NCBI GenBank assembly: GCA_943359495.1
Contig: CALRHY010000036.1
Span: 1-7,333, forward strand
Direction of reading: 5' to 3'
Length of the DNA: 7,333 bases
Source: Candidatus Uhrbacteria bacterium RIFOXYB12_FULL_58_10
Lineage (GTDB): Bacteria > Patescibacteriota > Patescibacteriia > 2-12-FULL-57-11
Shown here: in pieces, positions 1 to 5,654 of the stretch
Numbering within the stretch: the stretch's first letter is position 1
Layout: every line of letters starts with the position of its first letter
Translations under genes and position numbers: made by a program
Notes under the pieces: generated by a model
Told to the model about the DNA's origin: nothing
The model's input: only the letters and a program-made list of their open reading frames with translations
The model's database searches: none

Positions 1-875
1 AATGGGATGCCGATGACCGTCACCAGTAAGACAATGAACATGGGTAAGGACAACAGTAATCCCAGAACGCCCCACAGCGCATTTTTGCCGACTGGTCCTT
101 GAAACTCATGCACGACCGCACTGCTCTTTTTGCCAAAAACACCAAGAAGGAGCAGGGCAACCAAGAGCAAGGTTAGACTTTTCCACGCACCACCAAGAAC
201 ACGCGAGAGGAAGGTAGTCCGATGAACCGGACGGACAGTATTCGTTGTCTCACCTCCCACAGTCGCACTTGGATCTACTACCAGCGGATCGACCGATTCG
301 GTCGTCAGGTTTTCGCCGACGATGGCACCAGAGGCAATGACAATTTTTGCAGAACGCAGATCTGCATACCCTTCCACCGATCCGGAAACGCCAGAAAAGT
401 CGCCTCGGGTGAGCAGATTGCCGGCAACACTCCCCGCAATCCGTGTGCTACCGCCAACAGTAATCACATCACCACTCACCGCCCCCTCTTGGCCAACAAC
501 CAGGGTTCCACCACCGAAAAGGACATCTTTGCCAACCAAACCCGTGATGTCGACATCGCCACCGACAGCACGGACGCTTTCCATGACAATGCCAGGAATA
601 TGCACCGATCCTGCAATCGCCACCACATCACCATGGACGGTGCCTTCTATTGTGACCTCTCCGCCAACCACGTACAGGTCGCCAGCAACATCACCAGAGA
701 TGACAACAGATTTACCGAAAGCATACAGATCGTCCGGAACGATCTCACTTTCGGTGATGACGACCGCTGTTTCGGCATCGTATTCGACAGGGCCGCGAAA
801 CGTCGCCGCGGCGGCAGCCGAGGGCAAGAGAAACGGCAACAGCGCGCTAAAGAAAAACAGGGGCCGCAAACGCAT
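1..875 (-). CDS. Bactofilin-like polymer-forming membrane protein, signal peptide, truncated by the window edge
   Basis: The frame is open from the ATG at 875 to the left edge (291 codons visible, no stop), so the C-terminus is missing. Residues 1-24 form a signal peptide (MRLR, hydrophobic stretch, then AAAAA). Residues about 40-215 are a run of short repeats such as GDVAGDLYVVGGEVTIEG and GSVHI, with G-D/G-x-V spaced every few residues. This is typical of the right-handed beta-helix of bactofilins / polymer-forming cytoskeletal proteins. Two hydrophobic segments follow (about 233-248 and 266-291), the second ending in TVIGIP, a sequence common at the membrane end of such proteins. Classical bactofilins are cytoplasmic and lack a signal peptide. 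This version, inferred from its layout, would place the beta-helix outside the membrane and anchor it at the C-terminus. It starts 10 bases after the cyclophilin stop, so it is probably co-transcribed. There is no SD; the start context is CT-ATG. Confidence 0.85.
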   Translation of the reverse strand, partial: MRLRPLFFFSALLPFLLPSAAAAATFRGPVEYDAETAVVITESEIVPDDLYAFGKSVVISGDVAGDLYVVGGEVTIEGTVHGDVVAIAGSVHIPGIVMESVRAVGGDVDITGLVGKDVLFGGGTLVVGQEGAVSGDVITVGGSTRIAGSVAGNLLTRGDFSGVSGSVEGYADLRSAKIVIASGAIVGENLTTESVDPLVVDPSATVGGETTNTVRPVHRTTFLSRVLGGAWKSLTLLLVALLLLGVFGKKSSAVVHEFQGPVGKNALWGVLGLLLSLPMFIVLLVTVIGIP

Positions 876-885
876 AGTCAAAAAA

Positions 886-1494
886 TTACGGAGCGTCTTC
901 AAGGCGCACCTCTTTCATCACATCGCCGACCCGGATCTGGTGGACGACATCAAGCCCAGAAATCACTTTTCCAAAGATCGTATAGTTTTTTGGCAAGGTC
1001 GCATTATCGGCCAACATGATAAAGAATTGCGAACCGTTGGTGTTCGGCCCAGCATTAGCCATGGCCACAATCCCCTCGTCATAGTCGCGCGTCACCTTCT
1101 CATCTGCAAACTGATAGCCCGGGCCGCCCGTCCCATTCCCATTCGGATCTCCACCCTGGATCACAAAGCCGGGCTCCACACGATGGAACGTCAAACCGTT
1201 ATAAAACTCATGGCGGGTCAGCCAGACAAAATTAGAGACTGTGAGCGGCGCTTCCGCCCCAAACAGCTCAAACACGATATCGCCTTTCTCGGTCGTGATA
1301 TGAACCTGTTTCTTAGTTCGTTCGGTTTCTTCTAAAACACCAGGAAGCCCTGGGACATTGACGCGAGCACGAACGGCAGGAGTAGGAGTATTCATAGCAG
1401 AAGAAGAAAGAGATGCATCAGATGCCGCAGATTGGCAGCCGGCACCGAGGAGAATAAGGAGGGCGGCGGAAGAGACAAGAAATGATGAACGCAT
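886..1494 (-). CDS. Lipoprotein cyclophilin-type peptidyl-prolyl cis-trans isomerase
   Basis: A 202-residue exported prolyl isomerase that would speed cis-trans isomerisation of X-Pro bonds in proteins folding outside the membrane. Residues 1-20 are a lipoprotein signal ending in LLGAGC (lipidated Cys20), followed by a Ser/Ala/Pro-rich linker to about residue 55. The cyclophilin domain covers about 62-200: FHR (103-105, catalytic Arg105), FVIQGG (110-115, Gln113), GPGYQFADE (124-132), GSQFFI (154-159) and YTIFGKV (171-177). The position of human CypA Trp121 is Thr166 and that of His126 is Tyr171, so cyclosporin affinity is probably low, as in many bacterial cyclophilins. A TTG at 1539 could extend the frame by 15 residues, but the ATG at 1494 gives a textbook signal peptide. 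The gene follows the acyltransferase by 46 bases and precedes the bactofilin-like gene by 10, suggesting one operon. Confidence 0.93.
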   Translation of the reverse strand: MRSSFLVSSAALLILLGAGCQSAASDASLSSSAMNTPTPAVRARVNVPGLPGVLEETERTKKQVHITTEKGDIVFELFGAEAPLTVSNFVWLTRHEFYNGLTFHRVEPGFVIQGGDPNGNGTGGPGYQFADEKVTRDYDEGIVAMANAGPNTNGSQFFIMLADNATLPKNYTIFGKVISGLDVVHQIRVGDVMKEVRLEDAP

Positions 1495-1503
1495 AGTATG
1501 TTG

Positions 1504-1515
1504 ATTTTCGAAAAT
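1504..1515. promoter_or_regulatory. Perfect 12-bp palindrome before the cyclophilin start
   Basis: ATTTTCGAAAAT is a perfect palindrome ending 10 bases upstream of the cyclophilin ATG, where an SD would normally lie. Just upstream, at the end of the acyltransferase gene, the minus strand reads TATTATAAA (a -10-like stretch near 1555-1547) but has no good -35 partner. It could be an operator or merely AT-rich spacer. No regulator can be named. Confidence 0.25.
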
Positions 1516-1540
1516 AAGAAATACCGAAAGAAGAAACAAC

Positions 1541-2416
1541 TTACTCTTTATAATACCCCCGCTGTTCTTCGGGCAACAATGCAGCTATCGCCTTTCCGAT
1601 CACATCCGCTGCACCGCGCAACTCTTTGGTTGCCGCGGAAAACTCTCGGTTTTGTTTACGAATACCCTCTCGCTGTGCAGGATCTTGTAATGCCGCCTCG
1701 TAGTCGTCTTCGTGCAGTCTTCGGGAAAATAACGCCTTGATGGGAGCCGTATCCACTTTTGGAATCTCTATCGATGCCCCAATACGGACTGTCACTTTTA
1801 TCTGACCGAGCAACGCTTTTGCTGTCCCTATCCCACCCTCAACACTTGCACCTGGCCCTTCAGTGACGATAGCCACTGGAAGAATGACTGCGTCCATGGT
1901 TTCGGCAAGATACGCAGGACCGACACCAGCGCGGGCCATTCCTTTTTTCTTATCCACCTGAACGCCTTCCGTCGCCACCCAAGGCACCTTTCCTGTTTCT
2001 TGTATGACTTCGGCAATATCTTCGTAATCCCAAGGACTAAACTCTCCAACGCGTTTACCGTTTTCCATACGGTAACTAATTTTTGAAAATGACTCTTCCC
2101 CAGAAGCCGCAATCAATACCTTCCGTACATCTTCCCAATGCGTGGACATGGCAGTGACCTGTATATTCATGTCCTCACCTAACGCATTTATCACTTCCAG
2201 TGCGTCCAAGTTGGAAAAATGCGAAGTGACAATTATCACACGGCGATCCTTGGGAAGTTCTGCCAGATGCTCGCGCCCTTCGACAGACATCTCTTTAACA
2301 AACGGTTTCACCGCCTTTTCACACGCCGTCCGCAACCGCTGCGGAGTCTCCCCTTTCCACAAAGGTTTCTCTGCCGACATTTCTCTGGCTTCTTCAGGAA
2401 TGTATCGTTCAGACAT
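1541..2416 (-). CDS. PlsC-like 1-acyl-sn-glycerol-3-phosphate acyltransferase family protein
   Basis: A 291-residue member of the LPLAT/PlsC superfamily, whose members move an acyl chain onto lysophosphatidate or a related acceptor during membrane lipid synthesis. The HX4D catalytic motif is SHFSNLD (His66, Asp71). A second block, WVATEGVQVDKKKGMARAG (146-164), matches the family's EG motif (Glu150-Gly151) and the basic stretch after it. ILPVAIV (178-184) is the usual hydrophobic strand that follows. No transmembrane helix is evident, so the protein is probably membrane-peripheral. The N-terminal 45 and C-terminal 70 residues are charged and not recognisable. Some patescibacteria lack de novo fatty acid synthesis, so the true acyl donor and acceptor are uncertain. 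The start context is CT-ATG with no SD. This is the first gene of the left run; the cyclophilin follows 46 bases after the stop. An exact substrate cannot be read from sequence. Confidence 0.83.
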   Translation of the reverse strand: MSERYIPEEAREMSAEKPLWKGETPQRLRTACEKAVKPFVKEMSVEGREHLAELPKDRRVIIVTSHFSNLDALEVINALGEDMNIQVTAMSTHWEDVRKVLIAASGEESFSKISYRMENGKRVGEFSPWDYEDIAEVIQETGKVPWVATEGVQVDKKKGMARAGVGPAYLAETMDAVILPVAIVTEGPGASVEGGIGTAKALLGQIKVTVRIGASIEIPKVDTAPIKALFSRRLHEDDYEAALQDPAQREGIRKQNREFSAATKELRGAADVIGKAIAALLPEEQRGYYKE

Positions 2417-2477
2417 AGAAAAACAGTAGGAATACTAGAGAGAAGAGTACAGGAGAAACCCAAAGGAAACCAGGAAA

Positions 2478-2489
2478 GACACGAGTGTC
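2478..2489. promoter_or_regulatory. Dyad GACACGAGTGTC upstream of the plus-strand promoter
   Basis: Five-base arms GACAC/GTGTC around a 2-base centre lie 8 bases upstream of the -35 hexamer at 2498. The site sits between the divergent acyltransferase (minus) and the small membrane protein (plus), so a bound protein could affect either. Only the symmetry is seen; the binding role is a guess. Confidence 0.25.
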
Positions 2490-2497
2490 AATAACTA

Positions 2498-2526
2498 TTG
2501 ACAAAAAAGTCTTTTTTGTGTATACT
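2498..2526 (+). promoter_or_regulatory. Near-consensus sigma-70 promoter
   Basis: TTGACA (2498-2503) and TATACT (2521-2526) are separated by exactly 17 bases: a perfect -35 and a 5-of-6 -10. Transcription would begin near 2533 and read into the structured leader and the small membrane-protein gene. No promoter of similar quality was found for the minus-strand protein genes. Confidence 0.8.
2501..2519. promoter_or_regulatory. Palindrome filling the promoter spacer (candidate operator)
   Basis: ACAAAAAAG, a single T, then CTTTTTTGT form a perfect 9-bp inverted repeat that starts inside the -35 and ends just before the -10. A repressor bound here would directly block RNA polymerase, as at many classical operators. 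The A- and T-runs could instead make the DNA bend. The symmetry is seen directly; the regulatory role is inferred. Confidence 0.45.
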
Positions 2527-2535
2527 GCTTTTTGT

Positions 2536-2634
2536 GGTGATCCTTCTGGAATAGCTAATAAACACCTTTTTTACCGGCTATTCTGGGAGAACCATTCGTC
2601 AGATGGTCTGGGCAACTGGCGTTGCGCAGCTCCC
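2536..2634 (+). promoter_or_regulatory. Structured 5' leader with a compact three-way junction (riboswitch-like candidate)
   Basis: The untranslated leader pairs well with itself. A first hairpin has GAATAGC (2549-2555) against GCTATTC (2577-2583) with a 21-base loop. Immediately after it, GGGAG (2585-2589) pairs with CTCCC (2630-2634) and encloses two adjacent hairpins. Hairpin A is ACCAT/ATGGT (2591-2595/2603-2607). Hairpin B is CTG+GCAAC/GTTGC+CAG (2608-2616/2621-2629) with one G-G mismatch and a TGGC loop. Only A2590 is unpaired at the junction. The closing stem ends one base before GAAGTGAGG, which holds the SD. GGTG (2536-2539) could also pair with CACC (2563-2566) in the first loop. 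It resembles a cis-regulatory RNA, but it matches no riboswitch class I recognise. Confidence 0.45.
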
Positions 2635-2637
2635 GAA

Positions 2638-2708
2638 GTGAGGTTTCCATGTCAGGTTTGGTTCGTGCGGTGTTCGACGCCCTCATCTAGGCGGTCATCT
2701 CGCTCTAT
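2638..2708 (+). other. SD, ATG and first codons of the small gene, interrupted by in-frame TAG
   Basis: GTGAGG (2638-2643) stands 5 bases before ATG 2649, the only convincing SD-ATG pair in the window. The frame reads MSGLVRAVFDALI, then TAG at 2688-2690, then AVISLY and straight into the gene starting at GTG 2709. The codons either side of the TAG share the same GC-rich style, and the peptide character is continuous. The intact gene therefore probably began at 2649, with CAG (Gln) or another sense codon where TAG now stands. Options are a nonsense mutation, a sequencing error, amber readthrough, or a 13-residue leader peptide followed by restart at 2709. Confidence 0.6.
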
Positions 2709-2924
2709 GTGGGAGCCGTCGGAGCAGTGCTCGGAGCCGTCGGCGGCCTCATCTGCGGAGGCTGGCTGTGGCTCTTCCTCGGTGCCCTGCTCGGAGGCGT
2801 CGGAGGAATGGTGGGGACGATACTCGTCCTTCACGTCATCACTCTCGACATCCCCGGCCGCATTGAGGACCTCTACTGGTGGATCCGCGACCGCCTCGCA
2901 CGGCGGCAAGACTCGTCGGAGTAG
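2709..2924 (+). CDS. Small glycine-zipper membrane protein (hypothetical)
   Basis: I do not recognise the family. The product is 71 residues from GTG 2709 (91 codons from ATG 2649 if the TAG is ignored). Residues 2-26 and about 22-48 are hydrophobic and packed with glycine (GAVGAVLGAVGG, GALLGGVGGMVG), the close-packing pattern of glycine-zipper helices. They form one helical hairpin or two membrane passes. The tail (49-71) is polar and basic with an aromatic patch (LYWWIRDRLARR). Size and layout resemble holins, small membrane toxins and glycine-zipper envelope proteins, but none can be claimed. Codon third positions are almost all G or C (CTC, GTC, GGC, ATC), unlike the minus-strand neighbours, which suggests transfer or high expression. 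It has its own promoter, leader and terminator. GTG 2709 lacks an SD, so this start is only the fallback if the upstream TAG is real. Confidence 0.65.
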   Translation: MGAVGAVLGAVGGLICGGWLWLFLGALLGGVGGMVGTILVLHVITLDIPGRIEDLYWWIRDRLARRQDSSE

Positions 2925-2933
2925 CCCGCGCAA

Positions 2934-2978
2934 CCGGACGCGTTCTCGTGGTCAACAAGACACGATGAACGCGTCCGG
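2934..2978 (+). other. Large hairpin downstream of the small gene
   Basis: CCGGACGCGTT (2934-2944) is the exact reverse complement of AACGCGTCCGG (2968-2978). Inside it TCGTG (2946-2950) pairs with CACGA (2961-2965) and a further 2 bp close an AACAA loop. The T-run after it (2986-2991) is 7 bases from the stem, and GCAAAA/TTTTGC forms a second small hairpin there. This could be a first terminator or a 3' stabilising structure placed before the strong terminator at 3027. Confidence 0.5.
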
Positions 2979-3026
2979 CAAAATCTTTTTTGCAGCAACA
3001 ACATGCTGGTGCACAAAAGATTCAAA

Positions 3027-3061
3027 CAAAAACTCCCCCGATGCCCTCGAGGGAGTTTTTG
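3027..3061. terminator. Bidirectional intrinsic terminator
   Basis: CAAAAACTCCC (3027-3037) pairs perfectly with GGGAGTTTTTG (3051-3061); after one C-A mismatch the stem continues CGA/TCG around a TGCCC loop. A-run and T-run flanks make it work in both directions: for the plus-strand small gene and for the minus-strand nuclease gene, whose stop is at 3076, 15 bases away. Confidence 0.9.
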
Positions 3062-3075
3062 TTTCTCTTGGAGAT

Positions 3076-4503
3076 CTACATCTTCACTCCCGCCAAAAAA
3101 TCTTTGAGGACGCGCGTGGCGCGGACGTCATCTTCGTTGTATTCGAGGATGTCGGTCAGCATGCGCTTGCGGACAGCCAGTACCTTATTTTTTCGCCATT
3201 CTTGGTACCAGGCAATCGAATTGAGACCAGACGCCTCTTTGTGGCGCCAATGGAAGCCGAGGTATTTCGCCAGGTCTTTCAACGAATAGAATTGCGTGGG
3301 AAACAAGACACAACGTTGAGCGATGCGCGAGAGGTCGATCATACGGGAAAAACGTTCGAGTGCAGCACGCGGCGCTCCATAGCGTTTTGCAAGGTCTGCA
3401 ACCACTTGCTGTTCATACCGTCCGTAATGGTAGATCACCGCATCTTTCGGCAGCGTGTTCAAGAATGCACAAAACCGTTTCCAGACTTTCCCCTCTTGCT
3501 TTGGATTACGGACTAAAAATAGCTTGTAGACAGCCCGAGATTCCTTTTTTCCATGACGTACCACCAAGACACCGTGAAGATACTGAAGCGGTGGCGCAGA
3601 AAGGACGTCTGTTTCGATATCATAAAAGACTTCGACTGCGGCGACCGGAAGTTCTGGCTGCTCAATCACGAAATGGGTTTTCTCCGCCAAACCAATCGCC
3701 TGCTGCTGTAAACGAGCGAGTCGCGAAGACGAAATATGGCGCACACGTTCTTCCAAACGAAAAAAATCCGCGTGCGCAAGATCAGTAACCGTTTTTACAC
3801 CAGCTTCACGGAGGCGGTCGTATTCATTTCGCCAAATTTTGTAGACAAGCGAGAGGTCATTCGTTGTGACCGCTTCTTGAATACAGGCCTGAAACCATGG
3901 TGAGTCTTTGCACGATCCCGACAAAAAGGGCGGCGGTTTTTCGCCAGCGAGAATTTTTTCAATCTCTGTCAGTGTCCGTTCAAAACGCTCGAGAAATTCC
4001 GTATTATCAAAGCGAATCGTTTTGCGTGCGCCGTTGAGGATAGAAGCGTATCGTGGACGAATGCCTTGGATGCGCTCGAGTAACAGCGTATAGAACGTCA
4101 ATTGGTAGCGATGTTCATCGGTCAAATCCGTCGTCAACTTGATGTCTTGGACGGTGTAATGATGACCGCCCAAACGAGAACGTCCACGTTTCGGGATCAA
4201 GATATCCGGACGGCCAATCCAATCACCATCAATGAGCGTCCCTTGGTAAATCGTCTTGCCTGCTTTCATCAGCGCCAAGGTTTTCTGGAAAGCTTGCTGC
4301 TCATCTTCACAATCGACAAGAACGGGGGAAATACCGAGGTCCCGCATCACTACAACTTCATGCGCTCGGCCAGCGCGAAATAGTTGTTCGCGAATCGGAG
4401 ACACGATCCCCTTTTTTTTCTGATCGCCGTAACAGGCAAACCACAGCTGTAGTGGACAACTGAGATACTGATAGAAAGTGCTTGCCGAGATACGGTGCCG
4501 CAT
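3076..4503 (-). CDS. TM0106-family RecB-like nuclease with C-terminal RNase H-like exonuclease domain
   Basis: A 475-residue predicted DNA nuclease; no specific pathway is known for the family. The N-terminal PD-(D/E)XK (Cas4/RecB-like) domain shows STFYQYLSCP (8-17, Cys16), GRAHE (45-49, His48), GRPD (97-100, Asp100), VQDIK (118-122, Asp120, Lys122) and YQLTFY (133-138). A Cys patch, CKDSPWFQAC (198-207), follows; the C-x2-C-x-W-x3-C iron-sulfur pattern of relatives has Ser201 in the second position. Residues about 228-270 look like a helix-hairpin-helix (AGVKTVTDLA). The C-terminal YprB-type exonuclease domain shows FYDIET (293-298, Asp295, Glu297), YHYGRYE (358-364), MID (388-390) and YNEDDV (455-460, Asp459). 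The length is normal for the family. The start lies 3 bases after the lipoprotein stop, so the two genes are almost certainly co-transcribed, and the gene ends at a strong terminator. Confidence 0.9.
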   Translation of the reverse strand: MRHRISASTFYQYLSCPLQLWFACYGDQKKKGIVSPIREQLFRAGRAHEVVVMRDLGISPVLVDCEDEQQAFQKTLALMKAGKTIYQGTLIDGDWIGRPDILIPKRGRSRLGGHHYTVQDIKLTTDLTDEHRYQLTFYTLLLERIQGIRPRYASILNGARKTIRFDNTEFLERFERTLTEIEKILAGEKPPPFLSGSCKDSPWFQACIQEAVTTNDLSLVYKIWRNEYDRLREAGVKTVTDLAHADFFRLEERVRHISSSRLARLQQQAIGLAEKTHFVIEQPELPVAAVEVFYDIETDVLSAPPLQYLHGVLVVRHGKKESRAVYKLFLVRNPKQEGKVWKRFCAFLNTLPKDAVIYHYGRYEQQVVADLAKRYGAPRAALERFSRMIDLSRIAQRCVLFPTQFYSLKDLAKYLGFHWRHKEASGLNSIAWYQEWRKNKVLAVRKRMLTDILEYNEDDVRATRVLKDFLAGVKM

Positions 4504-4506
4504 GGT

Positions 4507-5427
4507 CTAGAGCGTCACTTCAGAAATTTCGTATCCCGCAAATGCTTTGAGTACGCCGAGCGGGGTCAGAATATCTAATGCGCCGGAAGAAACAGGGTTC
4601 AGTGTCGCCTTAAGAATGAGCGGTGCATCTTCGTTATCGAGAATAACGTATTCGGCCGCGGCGTCATGCACCCGAAAAACACGGACGACTTTTTGCTTGC
4701 CATTCACGAGCAGCGAAAACGTTGAAAAATCATCAGCAGCAGTAAGTTCAGAGGCTTCGCGTCGCAGCTGAATTTTTTCTTTCAAGCCAGTAATTTGCGA
4801 AAGAACGGATTCGGAAAGATCTAAGACTGCACCGACCGGATTTTCAAAAAGTCCGGGATGCCATGGCGACTTTTTTGTCGTCCGCAATTTTTCATAAACC
4901 GCGTGTGACAAAAAGAGCACGCTGTTATTACTAGCATCATGTGCACCTTCTGGCCAAAACGACGGCAAAAAATTCGATTCGCTGTCGCGCAAATTTTGGA
5001 TGTTGATTGTCCCCTTTTTCTGGACATTTTCATACACCGCCGCTGACGCCTCGTCCGTCGTTGTTCCGATAGGTGTGCCTACTTTTTTTGCCTCAAGGGC
5101 AGCCCGCGCTTGCACAGACGCCGCCGTTTCTTTTTTCTCGTTCCGTGTCCAAGAAAACGACGCTTTATCGCGCGGCTTCCAGACATTCAATGTCACAATA
5201 GTGCGACGATCCTGCAACAATCCTGCACCAACCCCAAGAACCGTTGGCAAAATGATCAGTGTGCTCTGTGGTTTGAAAACGATCGCAGCAGCATTCGCTA
5301 CGACATCTTGCGAAGCGCCACCACCCAAAGAAAAAGAACCAGCGAGGCCAGTGACACGCTCGACACAGCCAGCACCAAGAAGAATTGCGGTGGCGAAAAG
5401 GAGAAGAGTGCGAGAGAGAGGACGCAT
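4507..5427 (-). CDS. Putative lipoprotein of unknown function
   Basis: A 306-residue protein I do not recognise. Residues 1-21 are a lipoprotein signal ending LLGAGC (Cys21), the same ending as in the cyclophilin lipoprotein. A short Gly/Ser-rich stretch (about 30-38) and a hydrophobic segment near 52-70 follow (IILPTVLGVGAGLL), which may be buried strand rather than a helix. The rest is mixed alpha/beta, rich in Ala, Lys and Ser. Toward the C-terminus it has strand-like blocks such as FSLLVNG, KVVRVFRVHD, YVILDN and LDILTPLGVL. No catalytic motif was found. The ATG at 5427 was chosen because it starts the signal peptide; the open frame extends upstream to 5580, but that part translates the palindromic repeat at 5517-5591 (a WIPAFAGMG-type peptide) and is not coding. 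The nuclease gene follows after 3 bases. The start context is CT-ATG with no SD. Confidence 0.8.
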   Translation of the reverse strand: MRPLSRTLLLFATAILLGAGCVERVTGLAGSFSLGGGASQDVVANAAAIVFKPQSTLIILPTVLGVGAGLLQDRRTIVTLNVWKPRDKASFSWTRNEKKETAASVQARAALEAKKVGTPIGTTTDEASAAVYENVQKKGTINIQNLRDSESNFLPSFWPEGAHDASNNSVLFLSHAVYEKLRTTKKSPWHPGLFENPVGAVLDLSESVLSQITGLKEKIQLRREASELTAADDFSTFSLLVNGKQKVVRVFRVHDAAAEYVILDNEDAPLILKATLNPVSSGALDILTPLGVLKAFAGYEISEVTL

Positions 5428-5464
5428 AGGATCAATAGTTTTAAAAATATCTATACGTCCGACA

Positions 5465-5488
5465 TTCTTTTGGCGAATCCCAAAAGAA
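5465..5488. promoter_or_regulatory. Perfect 9-bp inverted repeat upstream of the lipoprotein gene
   Basis: TTCTTTTGG and CCAAAAGAA flank a 6-base CGAATC centre, 38 bases upstream of the lipoprotein ATG. With no T-run after it on either strand it is a poor terminator. It could be an operator or a leader hairpin for the lipoprotein-nuclease pair. On the minus strand GTATAGATAT (about 5455-5446) lies just downstream of it as a weak -10-like stretch, without a clear -35. Confidence 0.4.
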
Positions 5489-5516
5489 CAGTATCGCCAT
5501 TTTCGTGCACTTGTAT

Positions 5517-5591
5517 TTCCCATCCCCGCGAAGGCGGGGATCCACGGGTCGGCACCGACATCGTGGATCCCCTTCTGCAAGGGGATGGGAA
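5517..5591. repeat. REP-like palindromic repeat element
   Basis: A 75-base element bounded by TTCCCATCCCC (5517-5527) and its exact reverse complement GGGGATGGGAA (5581-5591). Inside are GGGGATCCACG (5536-5546) paired with CGTGGATCCCC (5562-5572), small hairpins CCCCGCGAAGGCGGGG and CCCCTTCTGCAAGGGG at the two sides, and GTCG/CGAC in the centre, so alternative cruciform folds are possible. The CCCCGCGAAGGCGGGGATCCA core is of the type seen in widespread bacterial REP and Neisseria dRS3-like repeats, and translates to the familiar IPAFAGM peptide. No flanking duplication or transposase is visible. It lies between genes of one strand and may stabilise or attenuate the transcript. Confidence 0.8.
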
Positions 5592-5654
5592 TTGGGGCAG
5601 AACCAAGGCGCTCAAACAGTCACCATCCCCCAAACCCCTTAAGGGCATCGACGA

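Noticed and set aside
222..1335. Long open frames on the plus strand across the bactofilin and cyclophilin genes
   Set aside because: They are antisense to two well-supported genes; their Thr/Pro/Ser/Arg-rich composition is typical of a shadow frame, and no domain is visible.
2533..2991. Whole plus-strand unit as a known RNA gene (RNase P RNA, tmRNA, SRP RNA)
   Set aside because: The conserved core motifs of these RNAs are absent, and codon structure from 2649 to 2924 clearly indicates a protein-coding origin.
2485..3516. A 343-codon plus-strand frame through the promoter, the small gene and the nuclease 3' end
   Set aside because: It starts upstream of the -35 element, crosses a strong terminator, is out of frame with the clearly coding glycine-zipper gene and antisense to the nuclease, and has a Ser/Arg-rich shadow composition.
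5428..5580. N-terminal extension of the lipoprotein gene upstream of 5427
   Set aside because: The added residues translate part of the palindromic repeat (IPAFAGMG) and would bury the lipoprotein signal peptide.
5517..5591. Repeat element as the inverted ends of a full insertion sequence
   Set aside because: Only 75 bases, with no transposase and no visible target duplication; it is better described as a REP/MITE-like unit.
5451..5648. A 65-codon minus-strand frame between the lipoprotein and the 178-residue protein
   Set aside because: It is mostly the repeat element read in another frame, a common source of false small genes.
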